DNA of 15,193 bases from positions 1 through 15,193 of the forward strand of contig JAKAGN010000019.1 of assembly GCA_021815525.1 (NCBI GenBank), in the 5' to 3' direction. Source of the DNA: Deltaproteobacteria bacterium (lineage in GTDB: Bacteria; Desulfobacterota; Desulfobacteria; Desulfobacterales; Desulfatibacillaceae). Each line of letters begins with the position of its first letter. The first letter of the stretch is position 1. Below the pieces are notes generated by a model. It ran no database searches. It was given only the letters and a program-made list of their open reading frames with translations, and was not told the origin of the DNA. This document shows positions 1 through 7,984 of this stretch, in pieces. A program made the position numbers and the translations under genes.

Positions 1-1569
1 GGAGGGGTGAAATATGTGCGCCATCACCTCCTGAGCCAGCCGCCGGGGCGTCAGGGTGGTGGTCACGCGGATGCAGTGCTCGGGCGGAATATCGGACACA
101 TCCTCGAAACGGCACTTCTGGATGCCGAAAAGCTCCACCCGGCCGTCGGAGGGGTCGCCGCCGTTTTGGGCCCTGGCCGCGAGGCGGCGCTTCACCTCGG
201 TCTCGGGGCACTCGCAGACAACGGCGAAGAAGTCCGCCCCGGCCGCCTCCGCCGTTTCGACGGCCTTTCTCCGCTCGACGGACGACTTGAAGGATGCGTC
301 CAGGATGACGCTCCCGCCGCTCCGGAGGATGAGGGCGGCCTCCCGGAACAGGGCCTCGTAGGTCCGCGCGGTGGTTTCCTCGTCGTAGGCCCCCTCGCCG
401 TAGGGGTCGTTGCGGCGGGCCGTGGGCGCAATCCCGAGAATCTCCTTGCGCACCACGTCGCTTCTTAAGAGGCGGCTTTCGGTGGTGGCGGCAAGCTCCC
501 GGGCGAGGGCGCTCTTTCCGGTGCCCATGAGCCCGCACATGATGATGAGGGTGGGTTTCTCGAAGCGGGCCGCGTAGGTGAAGGCAAAATCGAAGTAGCA
601 GCAGGCCCGGGTCCAGGCCGTGCGGCGGTCGGCGTCCGAAAGGGCTATGTCGTCGGTCCGCAGGCACAGGACCTTGCCGCGCACGCAGGCCCGGTAGAAC
701 TTGTAGAAGGGAAGGAGCGCGAAAAGGTCCGGGTCTCCGGCGGCGCGGGCGTAGGACTCGGCGAAGGAGCGGGCCAGGTCCGGGGCGCCCGCGAAATCGA
801 GGTCCATGCACAAAAAGGCCGCCTCGCCCGCCACGTCGCCGAAGCGGAAGCGGGGGGAGAACTCGATGCAGTCGAATATGACGGGCCGGCCGTCCACTAT
901 GCACAGGTTTTCGAGGTGCAGGTCGCCGTGCCCGTCCCTTATCCTGCCCGCGGCCACCCGCTTTTTGAAAAGGGCCGCGTGGCGGGCGAGGAAGCGTTCA
1001 GCGTAGGCCGAGAGGAAGCGGAACTGGAGCCGCGTAAGGACCGGCCCCACGTAGCGCTCCATGAGGGCGAAGTTTTCCTCGTTGTTCCGCCTTATGGCGG
1101 CCACGGACCCGGCCTCGTCCACCTCGCCCCCGGTGGGGGCGGCCGCGTGAAAGGCGGCCAGGGTCTGGGCGGTGCGGTCCAGTATCTCCTCGGTAAGCTC
1201 CCCCTCCACGAGCAGGTGGTCGCCCATGCCCTCCTCGGGAAGGCGCTTCATCACCACCGCGTACTCGGCCACCCGGCCATCGCCCTCGAGGTTGTAGCGG
1301 CCGGAGGCGGAAAGGTGGATGGGGGCAACCTTCAGATACACATCAGGCGCGAGGCGGCGGTTCAGCCTAAGCTCCTCCTCGCAGAAGAAGCGGCGCTTCT
1401 TGAGGTCGGAAAAATCGAGAAAGCCCAGGTTGACCGGCTTCTTCACCTTGTAGACGAGGCCTTCGGCCAAAAAGACCCACGAGACGTGGGTCTGGACCAT
1501 GCCGACGCTCTTGGGGGCGTGGGGGTAAAAGGCCGGGAGCTTCATGGCGTCCAAAAGTCCGTTCTTCAT
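1..1569 (-). CDS. Bifunctional aminoglycoside-phosphotransferase-like / P-loop kinase-like protein (3' end outside window)
   Basis: The reading frame opens at ATG 1569 behind a GGGGAAGGGG ribosome-binding site and stays open for 523 codons to the window edge, so the C-terminus is missing. The N-terminal half resembles the aminoglycoside phosphotransferase/choline kinase fold. It has the catalytic loop HGDLHLEN (residues 214-221) followed by the metal-binding stretch IFDCIEF. The C-terminal half is an AAA_33/zeta-toxin-like P-loop kinase with Walker A GLMGTGKS at residues 346-353. This two-domain architecture is a known family usually annotated as bifunctional aminoglycoside phosphotransferase/ATP-binding protein, of about this length. 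Its substrate is not established, and antibiotic resistance should not be assumed. The gene lies 67 bp downstream of hsp20 on the same strand, so the two may be co-transcribed. The family call is firm; the function is unknown. Confidence 0.88.
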   Translation of the reverse strand, partial: MKNGLLDAMKLPAFYPHAPKSVGMVQTHVSWVFLAEGLVYKVKKPVNLGFLDFSDLKKRRFFCEEELRLNRRLAPDVYLKVAPIHLSASGRYNLEGDGRVAEYAVVMKRLPEEGMGDHLLVEGELTEEILDRTAQTLAAFHAAAPTGGEVDEAGSVAAIRRNNEENFALMERYVGPVLTRLQFRFLSAYAERFLARHAALFKKRVAAGRIRDGHGDLHLENLCIVDGRPVIFDCIEFSPRFRFGDVAGEAAFLCMDLDFAGAPDLARSFAESYARAAGDPDLFALLPFYKFYRACVRGKVLCLRTDDIALSDADRRTAWTRACCYFDFAFTYAARFEKPTLIIMCGLMGTGKSALARELAATTESRLLRSDVVRKEILGIAPTARRNDPYGEGAYDEETTARTYEALFREAALILRSGGSVILDASFKSSVERRKAVETAEAAGADFFAVVCECPETEVKRRLAARAQNGGDPSDGRVELFGIQKCRFEDVSDIPPEHCIRVTTTLTPRRLAQEVMAHIFHPS

Positions 1570-1601
1570 TGCGGCCCCTTCCCCGTCCCGCCGAAACCTC
1601 G

Positions 1602-1626
1602 CCCGCCCCCGGGACGCCGGGGCGGG
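1602..1626 (-). other. GC-rich stem-loop between hsp20 and the kinase-like gene
   Basis: CCCGCCCC (1602-1609) and GGGGCGGG (1619-1626) are perfect 8-bp inverted repeats with a 9-nt loop in the gap between two co-directional minus-strand genes. No T-run follows on the minus strand, so this is not a classic intrinsic terminator. It may stabilise the hsp20 mRNA 3' end or weaken read-through. Confidence 0.4.
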
Positions 1627-1636
1627 AAGCCCACGC

Positions 1637-2077
1637 TCACTTGACCTTTATTTCCACCTTCTTCTTCTGGGCCGCCACGGCCTTGGGCGCCGTGATGGTA
1701 AGGACCCCCCGGTCGAAGGATGCGGCCACGTTCTCGCCAGAAACCTCGCCCGGAAGCCGGAAGGCGCGGCGGAACGAGCCATAGTAGCGCTCGGAGTAGT
1801 AGTGCTGGCGGTCCTTCTCCTCCTTTTCCTCCTTTTTCTCGCCCCGCACAGTGAGTACGCTGCCGGTGAGGGCCACCTCTATGTCCTTGACGTCGATTCC
1901 AGGCAGCTCGGCCTTCACCACGAAGGCGTCGTGGGTCTCGGAGACGTCCACCCTGGGGTTCCAGCCCGCGCCGGCCCCGGCGAGGCCGGCCTCCCCGGCG
2001 AAGCGGCTCCAGAGGTCCTCCATCCCCTTTCTGAGGGTGGAAAGCTCGTTCATGTACTTCCAGGGAATCAGGTCCAT
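1637..2077 (-). CDS. Hsp20/alpha-crystallin family small heat-shock protein
   Basis: This is a 146-residue ATP-independent holdase chaperone that would bind unfolding proteins in the cytoplasm. The N-terminal arm (MDLIPWKY...) is followed by an alpha-crystallin domain at about residues 40-132, containing VKAELPGIDVKDIEV and the conserved GVLTIT strand (124-129). The C-terminal VEIKVK carries an I-x-V motif of the type used in oligomer assembly. An upstream in-frame ATG at 2128 exists, but ATG 2077 is preferred: AAGGAGGG (2083-2090) lies 5 nt before it and the family's usual N-terminus begins there. It is a single gene with its own upstream region, and a kinase-like gene follows on the same strand. 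The family assignment is secure; no specific symbol can be given. Confidence 0.95.
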   Translation of the reverse strand: MDLIPWKYMNELSTLRKGMEDLWSRFAGEAGLAGAGAGWNPRVDVSETHDAFVVKAELPGIDVKDIEVALTGSVLTVRGEKKEEKEEKDRQHYYSERYYGSFRRAFRLPGEVSGENVAASFDRGVLTITAPKAVAAQKKKVEIKVK

Positions 2078-2167
2078 GCGATCCCTCCTTGTGAATGGAC
2101 TTTGACACAGCCATTTTGATAAAAGCAAAATCCGTTCCGCGCGGCTTTGTGTTTTACTGTATCTTTA

Positions 2168-2195
2168 AAAGTAACACTACGTTTTGGCTTGTCAA
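2168..2195 (-). promoter_or_regulatory. Candidate sigma-70-type promoter for hsp20
   Basis: On the minus strand a perfect TTGACA (complement of 2190-2195) is followed after 16 nt by TACTTT (complement of 2168-2173), which matches the -10 consensus at only three of six bases. It sits in the locally AT-rich stretch about 90 bp upstream of the hsp20 start. I see no convincing sigma-32 motif or CIRCE element. Confidence 0.3.
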
Positions 2196-2309
2196 CATCG
2201 GCTCCCCGCGCCGAAACCGTCGAAAATTTTTACAACCCGTAAAACGATCTTTGAACGGCCGGGGCCCTGCCGGCTGGCAAGCTTTGCGCTGGTGTGCTAT
2301 GAGGGCGGC

Positions 2310-3125
2310 ATGAAACTTCTTCCATCACTCCGCCTTCCGACGCTCCCCGGCCCCTGGCCGATTTTCGGCGAAAAGCCCGGCCCTTCCGACATCGACCTTT
2401 TGGACACGGCCCGGAAAACCGGCAGGATAATGGCCGGCGTGGAGGCCCTTTCCCGGAAGTACGTGCTGAGGAACATCGCCCGCTACGAAAGGCTCGCGGC
2501 CCGGGCGCGCTCGGTCTCGGGAGTGTCGGTCTTCGGCGAGAACGTGGACCGCAAGCGCCTGGCGGAGCTTTCCCGCGCAGTGGCGGACCTCCGGGACTTC
2601 TTCCTGGCCCTCGAAAAGAAACGGCCCGGCGTGAGGCGGAGCCTTGGAAAGCGCCTCGCGGCCCTGAAGGAAATGGAGGAGGCTCTCGCGCGGGCGCGGC
2701 AGAAGGAGGAGCGCTTCAAGCAAAGCCTTGCGCGCAGCCTGGAGCACGCCAAGACGCGCCTTTCCGGGCCCGAGCGGGCCATACGCTGCGAGGCCGTGAC
2801 GCTTCGGATAGCCCTTTGCGAAAAGCGGATCGGCATGATCGCCGGCTTCGCCCAAAAGCACGCCGCCGCCCGGCCCGCCCTCGAAAAGGCGGGGGAGACC
2901 ATCGAGCGCTTCGCCTTCGCGGTGGCCGAGAACGCGCGGCTCTACGACGAGGCGGCCCGGACGCTGGCCATGCGCCGCGACATCCTGGACGCCTTCGGCG
3001 CCCGCGACCGCGACGCCCGCTCGTCCTTCTTCGCCATAGGCCGGGAAGCCGAGGAGGAGTTCCGCCGGTTCCGCGACGTGGAGACTCTCCTTCTGGAGGC
3101 CGCCCGCGAGAGCGGCGACAGCTGA
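2310..3125 (+). CDS. Uncharacterised helix-rich, probably coiled-coil protein
   Basis: A 271-residue soluble protein starting at ATG 2310 (MKLLPSLRLP), chosen because the longer upstream frame is AT-rich non-coding-looking sequence with atypical composition. GAGGGC just upstream is a modest ribosome-binding site. After a short Pro-rich N-terminus (LPTLPGPWP, about residues 9-17), the rest is almost entirely charged, Ala/Leu/Arg/Glu-rich sequence predicted by eye to be long helices. The clearest heptad-like stretch is at about residues 95-150 (alternating EEALARARQKEERF-type sequence). There is no signal peptide, membrane segment, Cys cluster or nucleotide-binding motif. I do not recognise a family. 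It is transcribed divergently from hsp20 across a 232-bp gap, which may mean shared regulation, but that is only inference. Confidence 0.72.
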   Translation: MKLLPSLRLPTLPGPWPIFGEKPGPSDIDLLDTARKTGRIMAGVEALSRKYVLRNIARYERLAARARSVSGVSVFGENVDRKRLAELSRAVADLRDFFLALEKKRPGVRRSLGKRLAALKEMEEALARARQKEERFKQSLARSLEHAKTRLSGPERAIRCEAVTLRIALCEKRIGMIAGFAQKHAAARPALEKAGETIERFAFAVAENARLYDEAARTLAMRRDILDAFGARDRDARSSFFAIGREAEEEFRRFRDVETLLLEAARESGDS

Positions 3126-3214
3126 CCCCCGCCTTCCGCTTTTACGCCGCAACCCTCAAAAAAAATGGACACCCCCCTCCCCGCGCTTCCATCCCCCCCG
3201 GCTCCGGATCTACC

Positions 3215-3230
3215 TGGTATGAATCCTGCA
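3215..3230 (+). promoter_or_regulatory. Candidate sigma-54 (-24/-12) promoter of the hydrogenase operon
   Basis: The sequence TGGTATGAATCCTGCA has the invariant GG (3216-3217) and GC (3228-3229) separated by exactly 10 nt, and matches TGGCAC-N5-TTGCA at most other positions. It lies about 170 bp upstream of hydB, leaving a leader of about 160 nt. Sigma-54 control of [NiFe] hydrogenase operons is well known in other proteobacteria. No activator gene or clear enhancer site is visible here. A short hairpin GTTTC-n7-GAAAC occurs in the leader at about 3340-3356. Confidence 0.35.
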
Positions 3231-3399
3231 TCATTTTAGGGCACCCTCCCGATTTCCGGCATTACGCGCGGCGGTGAGGGCGACGGAAAAATTTCGCGCC
3301 GGCAAAAGGCCCACGCGCGGCCTCCATCACGGCGGCCGGTTTCGGAGGGTGAAACGTCAAGGCCGGCGGGACCCACCTCGGGCGGAAAGGCGAACCACC

Positions 3400-4443
3400 A
3401 TGTTATTCCGCGTGATTACAAAGGAAGCCTTCCGAAAGTTCGTGAACACCCTGCTTTCGGAGATCGAGATCATCGCTCCCCGCAAGGTGGCCACGGACTA
3501 CACCGGAAGAAGCATCTACCATTATCTTCCCGTGGATCGCTTCGAGGACGTGGCGCTCGATTACGACACCACACGGTTTTCCGCCAAGACCTACTTCACG
3601 CCCTTCAAGGAGAACCTGGCCTCCTACAGCTTCCAGAACGGCGACTGGACCCAGAGCATACGCTACAGGGGCGTCACCCGCCTCATCCTGGGCCTGCACG
3701 CCTGCGACATCAACGCGCTTCTGAAGCTTGACAAGGTCATGGCCCGGGGGCCCTTTCCAAGCCCACACTACATAGCCCGGCGCAAGAACACCCTCATCAT
3801 AGGCATCGACCACGATCCCTGCGCCGGGGGCTTCTGCCGGAGCCTGGGGACCGACACCGTGACCCACGGCTTCGACCTTTTCCTCACGGACTTGGGCGAC
3901 CGCTACTTCGTGGCCATAGACTCGGACCGGGGCTTCTCCATGCTCCAGGAGGTGGAGAACACGGAGGTCACCGAGGACGACCGGGTGGAGTACTCGGCGG
4001 TGCGCCGGCGGATCGCCAAGGGCTTCACGACGCACGTGGAGACCCACAACCTGCCCAACATCTTGGACATCGAGTTCGAGTCGCCCGTGTGGGCCAAGTG
4101 GGGGGCCAAGTGCCTCTCCTGCGGAACCTGCGCCATGGTCTGCCCCACCTGCTACTGCTACGGCGTGTCCCAGGAGTTCTCCATGGACTTCGCATCGGCC
4201 CGGAAGAACAAGCAGCTATACTCGTGCAACCTCTACGACTTCGCCCGGGTGGCGGGGGACCACAACTTCCGGGCCCGAACCTCCACCCGGCTCAAGTACC
4301 GCTATTACCACCAGCACCGGGGTTTCGTGGAGACATACAACGAGCCCATGTGCGTGGGCTGCAACCGCTGCGGCAACGCCTGCCTAGCGGGCATCAGCCC
4401 GCCGGAGGTGATCGCGGACCTGCACATGGAGGAAAAAGCCTAG
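3400..4443 (+). CDS. hydB: [NiFe] sulfhydrogenase beta subunit, 4Fe-4S dicluster protein (HydB-like)
   Basis: A 347-residue iron-sulfur subunit of a group 3b-type cytoplasmic hydrogenase, passing electrons between the hydrogenase dimer and the flavin subunit. The N-terminal region (1-230) resembles HydB and AsrA of anaerobic sulfite reductase. Two ferredoxin-like Cys sets follow: C238/C241/C244/C248 (CLSCGTCAMVCP) and C318/C321/C324/C328 (CVGCNRCGNAC). ATG 3400 is preferred over an in-frame ATG at 3274: the translation upstream is low-complexity Arg-rich, homology-like sequence begins at MLFRVITKEAF, and GGAAAGG (3384-3390) precedes it. It is the first gene of the hydBGDA operon, 37 nt before hydG. 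The HydB/AsrA families are similar, but the genes that follow settle the choice. Confidence 0.9.
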   Translation: MLFRVITKEAFRKFVNTLLSEIEIIAPRKVATDYTGRSIYHYLPVDRFEDVALDYDTTRFSAKTYFTPFKENLASYSFQNGDWTQSIRYRGVTRLILGLHACDINALLKLDKVMARGPFPSPHYIARRKNTLIIGIDHDPCAGGFCRSLGTDTVTHGFDLFLTDLGDRYFVAIDSDRGFSMLQEVENTEVTEDDRVEYSAVRRRIAKGFTTHVETHNLPNILDIEFESPVWAKWGAKCLSCGTCAMVCPTCYCYGVSQEFSMDFASARKNKQLYSCNLYDFARVAGDHNFRARTSTRLKYRYYHQHRGFVETYNEPMCVGCNRCGNACLAGISPPEVIADLHMEEKA

Positions 4444-4480
4444 GGCTGTTTCCAAGAACCCAATCGGCGGGGAAGGCACC

Positions 4481-5389
4481 ATGAAAGCCCATCTTCACCA
4501 TTTCGACATCACCCGTGAAGAAAGCATGCTCCTTCCTGTGGAGTTCCACAGGAAGACGCGCCTGCAGCACGTGGACAAGGCCTTCAAGGCGGAGATCACC
4601 CGCATCGTCCCCTTAACGGACATGGAGCGGCTCTACCAGCTCCGCATCCTGGACCCGGGCGAGCGCGAACGCTTCACCTTCTTTCCGGGCCAGTTCGTGA
4701 TGGTGGACGTGCCGGGCTTCGGCGAGGTTCCCATCTCCATCTCGAGCTCGCCCTCGTCCAAGGGGCTCGTGGAGCTTTGCATCAGGAAGGCCGGGCTCGT
4801 CACCGGGGTGCTCCACAAGGCGGGACAGGGGGCCAGGGTGGGCCTTAGGGGGCCCTTCGGAACCTTTTTCCCCATGGAGCAGATGAAGGGGAAAAACGTT
4901 CTCCTGATCGCGGGGGGGCTCGGGATCGCCCCGCTGCGCGCGCCCCTTTACTCCATCATCGAGAACCGGCCCGATTACAATACGGTCCACCTCCTCTACG
5001 GGGCGCGCGACCAGAGCCAGATGCTCTTCGGCTACCAGTACGAGCAGTGGCGCAGGGTGGGCGACGTGAAGCTCCACTTGATCGTGGAAACCCCCGACCC
5101 CTGCTGGACCGGGGAGGTGGGCCGGATAACGGCCCTTCTGGAGAAGATACGGATCGATCCCGACGAGACCTACGCCATCGTGTGCGGGCCGCCCGTCATG
5201 TTCAAGTTCGTGTGCAACCGCCTAAGCGAGCTTGGGCTTCCCATGCACCGCATGTTCGTGTCCCTGGAGCGGCGGATGCACTGCGGGATGGGGAAATGCT
5301 GCCGGTGCAACATAGGCTCCACCTACACGTGCCTGGATGGGCCGGTCTTCGACTACTGGACCGTCATGAACCTGAAGGAAGCCATATGA
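4481..5389 (+). CDS. hydG: [NiFe] sulfhydrogenase gamma subunit, FAD/NAD(P)-binding oxidoreductase (HydG-like)
   Basis: A 302-residue flavoprotein of the ferredoxin-NADP reductase superfamily that would exchange electrons with NAD(P)H. The FAD-binding beta-barrel covers about residues 30-135 (FFPGQFVMV at 67-75, PISISSS at 84-90). The nucleotide-binding domain has the glycine motif GGLGIAPL (145-152), YGAR (173-176) and CGPPVM (235-240). Near the C-terminus C268, C273, C276 and C284 match the [2Fe-2S] motif of dihydroorotate dehydrogenase electron-transfer subunits and SHI gamma. GGGGAAGG lies 4 nt before ATG 4481. Its stop overlaps the next start as ATGA (5386-5389), indicating translational coupling. 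This HydG is the sulfhydrogenase gamma subunit, not the radical-SAM [FeFe]-hydrogenase maturase of the same name. Confidence 0.92.
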   Translation: MKAHLHHFDITREESMLLPVEFHRKTRLQHVDKAFKAEITRIVPLTDMERLYQLRILDPGERERFTFFPGQFVMVDVPGFGEVPISISSSPSSKGLVELCIRKAGLVTGVLHKAGQGARVGLRGPFGTFFPMEQMKGKNVLLIAGGLGIAPLRAPLYSIIENRPDYNTVHLLYGARDQSQMLFGYQYEQWRRVGDVKLHLIVETPDPCWTGEVGRITALLEKIRIDPDETYAIVCGPPVMFKFVCNRLSELGLPMHRMFVSLERRMHCGMGKCCRCNIGSTYTCLDGPVFDYWTVMNLKEAI

Positions 5390-6180
5390 AATACCTCAAC
5401 ATAGCAGCGGCCAAGCCCAAGGTGGGAGTGTTCTCCCTGACCTGTTGCGAAGGGTGCGCGCTCCAGCTCGCCAACAAGGAGGAGACCCTGGCGGCCTTTC
5501 TCTCCGCCGTGGACGTGGTGAACTTCAGGGAAATCTCCTCCGACAAGAGCGACGACTACGCCATCGCCCTGATCGAGGGCTCCATAAGCCGCGAGGACGA
5601 GGTGGCGAGCCTCAAAGCCATCCGGGACCGGGCCAAGGTCCTGGTGGCCTACGGCACCTGCGCCTGCTTCGGCGGGGTGAACCGCCTGAAGAACGTCCTC
5701 GATTTCGACTGGATGAACCGGGAGGTCTACGGCGAGACGCCCAAGGCCACGAGCCCCGTGCGCCCGGTGAGGGAGGTGGTGCCGGTGGACTTCGAGATCC
5801 CCGGCTGCCCGGTCTCCAAGGCCGAGGTGGAGCGCATCGTGACGCATCTCGTGCTGGGGCTCCCCTTCGCCTACCCCGTTTACCCGGTGTGCGTGGAGTG
5901 CAAGCAGCGCTTCACCGTGTGCCGCTTCGACTTGGGAGAGCTGTGCCTGGGGCCCATCACCCGCGCGGGCTGCAACGCCCCGTGCCCGGCCGGAGGCCTG
6001 GGCTGCTGGGGCTGCCGGGGCCCCGCCGAGGCGCCCAACTACGAGGAGTTCCTGGAGCTGGCGCGGAGCCGGGGGATCGGCGACGCCGAGCTTAGGGAGC
6101 GGCTCTCCTTCTTCGGCGGCTTCGACAGCGCATACGAGCTGGCCCAGGACGAGCCCCTGGCGGTTCGCCCCGTCGCGTGA
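5386..6180 (+). CDS. hydD: [NiFe] hydrogenase small (delta) subunit (HydD-like)
   Basis: A 264-residue small subunit of the NADH:ubiquinone oxidoreductase 20-kDa family. It holds the proximal [4Fe-4S] cluster next to the NiFe centre: C21 and C24 (CCEGC), C92 (GTCACFGG) and C141 (IPGCPVSK). The C-terminal part adds eight cysteines (C169, C172, C179, C187, C196, C200, C207, C210), enough for two further [4Fe-4S] clusters, as in Pyrococcus SHI delta. There is no Tat signal (the N-terminus is MKYLNIAAAK), so the enzyme is cytoplasmic. The start at 5386 overlaps the hydG stop by four bases, and hydA follows 68 nt after the stop. Confidence 0.93.
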   Translation: MKYLNIAAAKPKVGVFSLTCCEGCALQLANKEETLAAFLSAVDVVNFREISSDKSDDYAIALIEGSISREDEVASLKAIRDRAKVLVAYGTCACFGGVNRLKNVLDFDWMNREVYGETPKATSPVRPVREVVPVDFEIPGCPVSKAEVERIVTHLVLGLPFAYPVYPVCVECKQRFTVCRFDLGELCLGPITRAGCNAPCPAGGLGCWGCRGPAEAPNYEEFLELARSRGIGDAELRERLSFFGGFDSAYELAQDEPLAVRPVA

Positions 6181-6248
6181 GGAAGGAAAAGGCGCGCCAA
6201 GCCGGCGAAGACCGGAGACCCCATAAGGTTCGCAATCGAGGAAACGCC

Positions 6249-7526
6249 ATGAGCAAGAAAATCACCGTCGACGTTCATCACCTGGCCAGGGTGGAGGGCC
6301 ACGGGGACATCCGCATACGGATCGAAAGCGGGAAGCTCATCGACGCCGCGTGGGAGGTGGTGGAAACCCCCCGCTTCTTCGAGGCCATGCTGGTGGGCAA
6401 GCACTACTCCACAGCGCCGGTACTCACCGCCCGCATCTGCGGCATCTGCTCCATAGGCCACGCTCTCGCCTCCCTGCGGGGCATCGAGAACGCCCTGGGG
6501 GTTGCGATCCCCGACACCGCGGCGAAGCTTCGGCTCCTCGCCAAGCACGGCGAGACCCTCCAGAGCCACTTCCTGCACCTCTTTTTCCTGGCCGCGCCGG
6601 ACTTCCTGGGGCTCCCCAGCGTGCTGCCGCTCCTTTCCACGCGGCCCGCGGTGGTGGCCCTGGCCGCCAAGGCCAAGGGCATAGCCAACCACCTCTGCGA
6701 CGCCGTGGCGGGCCGCACCACCCACCCCGTGTCCTTCAAGGTGGGGGGCATGTCCGTGGCGCCCGACAAGGCAATCCTCGCGGGCCTCAAGAACGAGCTG
6801 GCCGAAATCCCGGAACTTTTGAAGATCACGGTGGAAATCTTCCAGGGCTTCGAGATCCCCGACTTCGCCCGCGAGACCGAATTCGTGAGCTTGAAGGGCC
6901 AGAAGGAGTATCCCTGGATCGGCGGCCGCGTGGTCTCCTCCGACGGCGTGGACCTGCCCGAATCCAGCTACCGCGAGATAACCAACGAGTTCGTGACCGA
7001 GAACAACACCTCCAAGTGGTCGAAGCTCTCCCGCGACTCCTACGCCGTGGGGGCGCTGGCCCGTTTCAACAACAACTTCAAGCACCTGGCTCCGGCGGCC
7101 AAGTCCATAGCCGACTTCTTCCGGCTTTCGCCCGTTTCCCACAACCCCTTCATGCACAACATCGCCCGCCTGGTGGAAGTGGTGCACTGCCTCGCCGAGG
7201 CCCGCCGGCTGGTGGACGAGCTTCTGGACACGGACCTTTCCAGGAACCTCGCCGCTGAGGTGACGCCCAGGGCCGGCTCCGGCACCGGCGCGGTGGAGGT
7301 CCCCCGGGGCATCCTCTTCCACCACTACGAACTCGACGACACCGGGCGCATCGCAAAGGCCGACTGCGTGATCCCCACCACCCAGAACAACGCCAACATC
7401 CACTACGACCTCGTGGAGCTGGCGCGGCAGTGCGCCGCCAGGGGCCTGGGGGACAAGAAGATCGAGCTTATGTGCTCCATGCTCGTCCGCGCTTACGACC
7501 CCTGCATCTCTTGCTCGGTGCACTAG
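6249..7526 (+). CDS. hydA: [NiFe] hydrogenase large (alpha) subunit (HydA-like), ending at the L2 histidine
   Basis: A 425-residue catalytic subunit that binds the NiFe(CN)2CO site and splits or forms H2. Motif L1 is RICGICSIGH (C64, C67, H71) and motif L2 is DPCISCSVH (C419, C422, H425). All four nickel-ligand cysteines are present. N-terminal VHHLARVEGHG is the usual family opening. ATG 6249 follows GAGGAAA (6238-6244); an in-frame ATG at 6177 would add 24 atypical residues. The odd point is that the TAG stop comes directly after His425, so there is no C-terminal extension of the kind normally removed by a HycI/FrxA/HyaD-type endopeptidase. No hyp maturation gene is visible in this window. 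It is the last gene of the operon, and a palindromic element starts 14 nt downstream. Confidence 0.95.
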   Translation: MSKKITVDVHHLARVEGHGDIRIRIESGKLIDAAWEVVETPRFFEAMLVGKHYSTAPVLTARICGICSIGHALASLRGIENALGVAIPDTAAKLRLLAKHGETLQSHFLHLFFLAAPDFLGLPSVLPLLSTRPAVVALAAKAKGIANHLCDAVAGRTTHPVSFKVGGMSVAPDKAILAGLKNELAEIPELLKITVEIFQGFEIPDFARETEFVSLKGQKEYPWIGGRVVSSDGVDLPESSYREITNEFVTENNTSKWSKLSRDSYAVGALARFNNNFKHLAPAAKSIADFFRLSPVSHNPFMHNIARLVEVVHCLAEARRLVDELLDTDLSRNLAAEVTPRAGSGTGAVEVPRGILFHHYELDDTGRIAKADCVIPTTQNNANIHYDLVELARQCAARGLGDKKIELMCSMLVRAYDPCISCSVH

Positions 7527-7540
7527 GCTAGAGCGCGGGC

Positions 7541-7651
7541 GTCCAAAAACGCGATCCGCTGTGTCACGCTGCGAAGCGAACGTCGGTCACGTACGAACAG
7601 TACGCTCCCTCGTTCGCTTCTTGCGTTCCTTGCGGCTCATCGTTTTTGAAC
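7541..7651 (+). repeat. Palindromic dispersed element, copy A (3' of hydA)
   Basis: A large imperfect hairpin. The outer arms are GTCCAAAAACG (7541-7551) and CGTTTTTGAAC (7641-7651), matching at 10 of 11. The middle arms GAAGCGAACG (7573-7582) and CGTTCGCTTC (7611-7620) are perfect. The tip is GTAC-gaaca-GTAC (7591-7603). It shares conserved blocks with copies at 8281-8404 (inverted) and 12082-12200: AAAACGCGA, GTCACGTAC, TACGCT, CCTTGC and TCATCGTTTT. It starts just after the hydA stop, so it may act as a transcript 3' end or stabilising structure. No protein-coding role is evident. Confidence 0.85.
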
Positions 7652-7655
7652 GCCC

Positions 7656-7960
7656 TTTTGCAGGACGGGGAGGTCCTTCTCCGGGCGCGGGGTGGCAAGG
7701 GCTATCACCGCCCAAAGCTCGGCTTTTGCAGGACGGGGAGGTCCTTCTCCGGGCGCGGGTGGCAAGGGCTATCACCGCCCAAAGCTTGGCTTTTGCAGGA
7801 CGGGGAGGTCCTTCTCCGGGCGCGGGTGGCAAGGGCTATCACCGCCCAAAGCTCGGCTTTTGCAGGATGGGGAGGCCCTTCTCCGGGACGTGCGGGTGGC
7901 AGCGGCTATCACCGCGCAAAACTCGGCTTTTGCAGGACGGGGAGACCCTTTTGCGGGGCG
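7656..7960 (+). repeat. Tandem array of 67-70 bp direct repeats
   Basis: Units starting with TTTTGCAGG begin at 7656, 7724, 7791, 7858 and 7928, giving periods of 68, 67, 67 and 70 bp; the fifth unit is partial. The middle units are nearly identical and the last ones diverge (CGGGACGTGCGGG inserted, AGCGGC for AAGGGC). Each junction can form a small hairpin AAAGC-tcg-GCTTT; in the last junction it becomes GCAAAA-ctcggc-TTTTGC. Open reading frames cross it in several frames because 67 and 68 are not multiples of three; they repeat the same peptide in shifting frames and are not credible genes. The array lies between TTTTGAACGC (7644-7653) and its inverse GCGTTCAAAA (7984-7993). Confidence 0.93.
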
Positions 7961-7984
7961 GACGAAAAGATGGGGGAGGGAAAG

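Noticed and set aside
1..1569. Antibiotic resistance (aminoglycoside phosphotransferase) gene
   Set aside because: The APH-like domain is fused to a P-loop kinase domain, a widespread housekeeping-type family with no shown resistance role, so calling resistance would be unsupported.
5047..5385. Upstream extension of the HydD reading frame by 113 codons
   Set aside because: This part lies wholly inside hydG in another frame. HydD homology starts at MKYLNIAAAK, whose ATG overlaps the hydG stop in a typical ATGA junction.
6039..7523. Long minus-strand open frame (494 codons) opposite hydA
   Set aside because: It is a shadow of high GC third positions in hydA, low in recognisable motifs, while the plus-strand protein has both hydrogenase L1 and L2 motifs.
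7498..7526. Frameshift or premature stop truncating hydA
   Set aside because: Reading through the TAG gives sequence that runs straight into palindromic element A and looks nothing like a hydrogenase C-terminal peptide. The L2 motif is complete, so a natural end is more likely.
7656..7960. Possible CRISPR array
   Set aside because: The units are 67-70 bp and nearly identical along their whole length with no variable spacers, so it is a plain tandem repeat. No cas gene is in the window.
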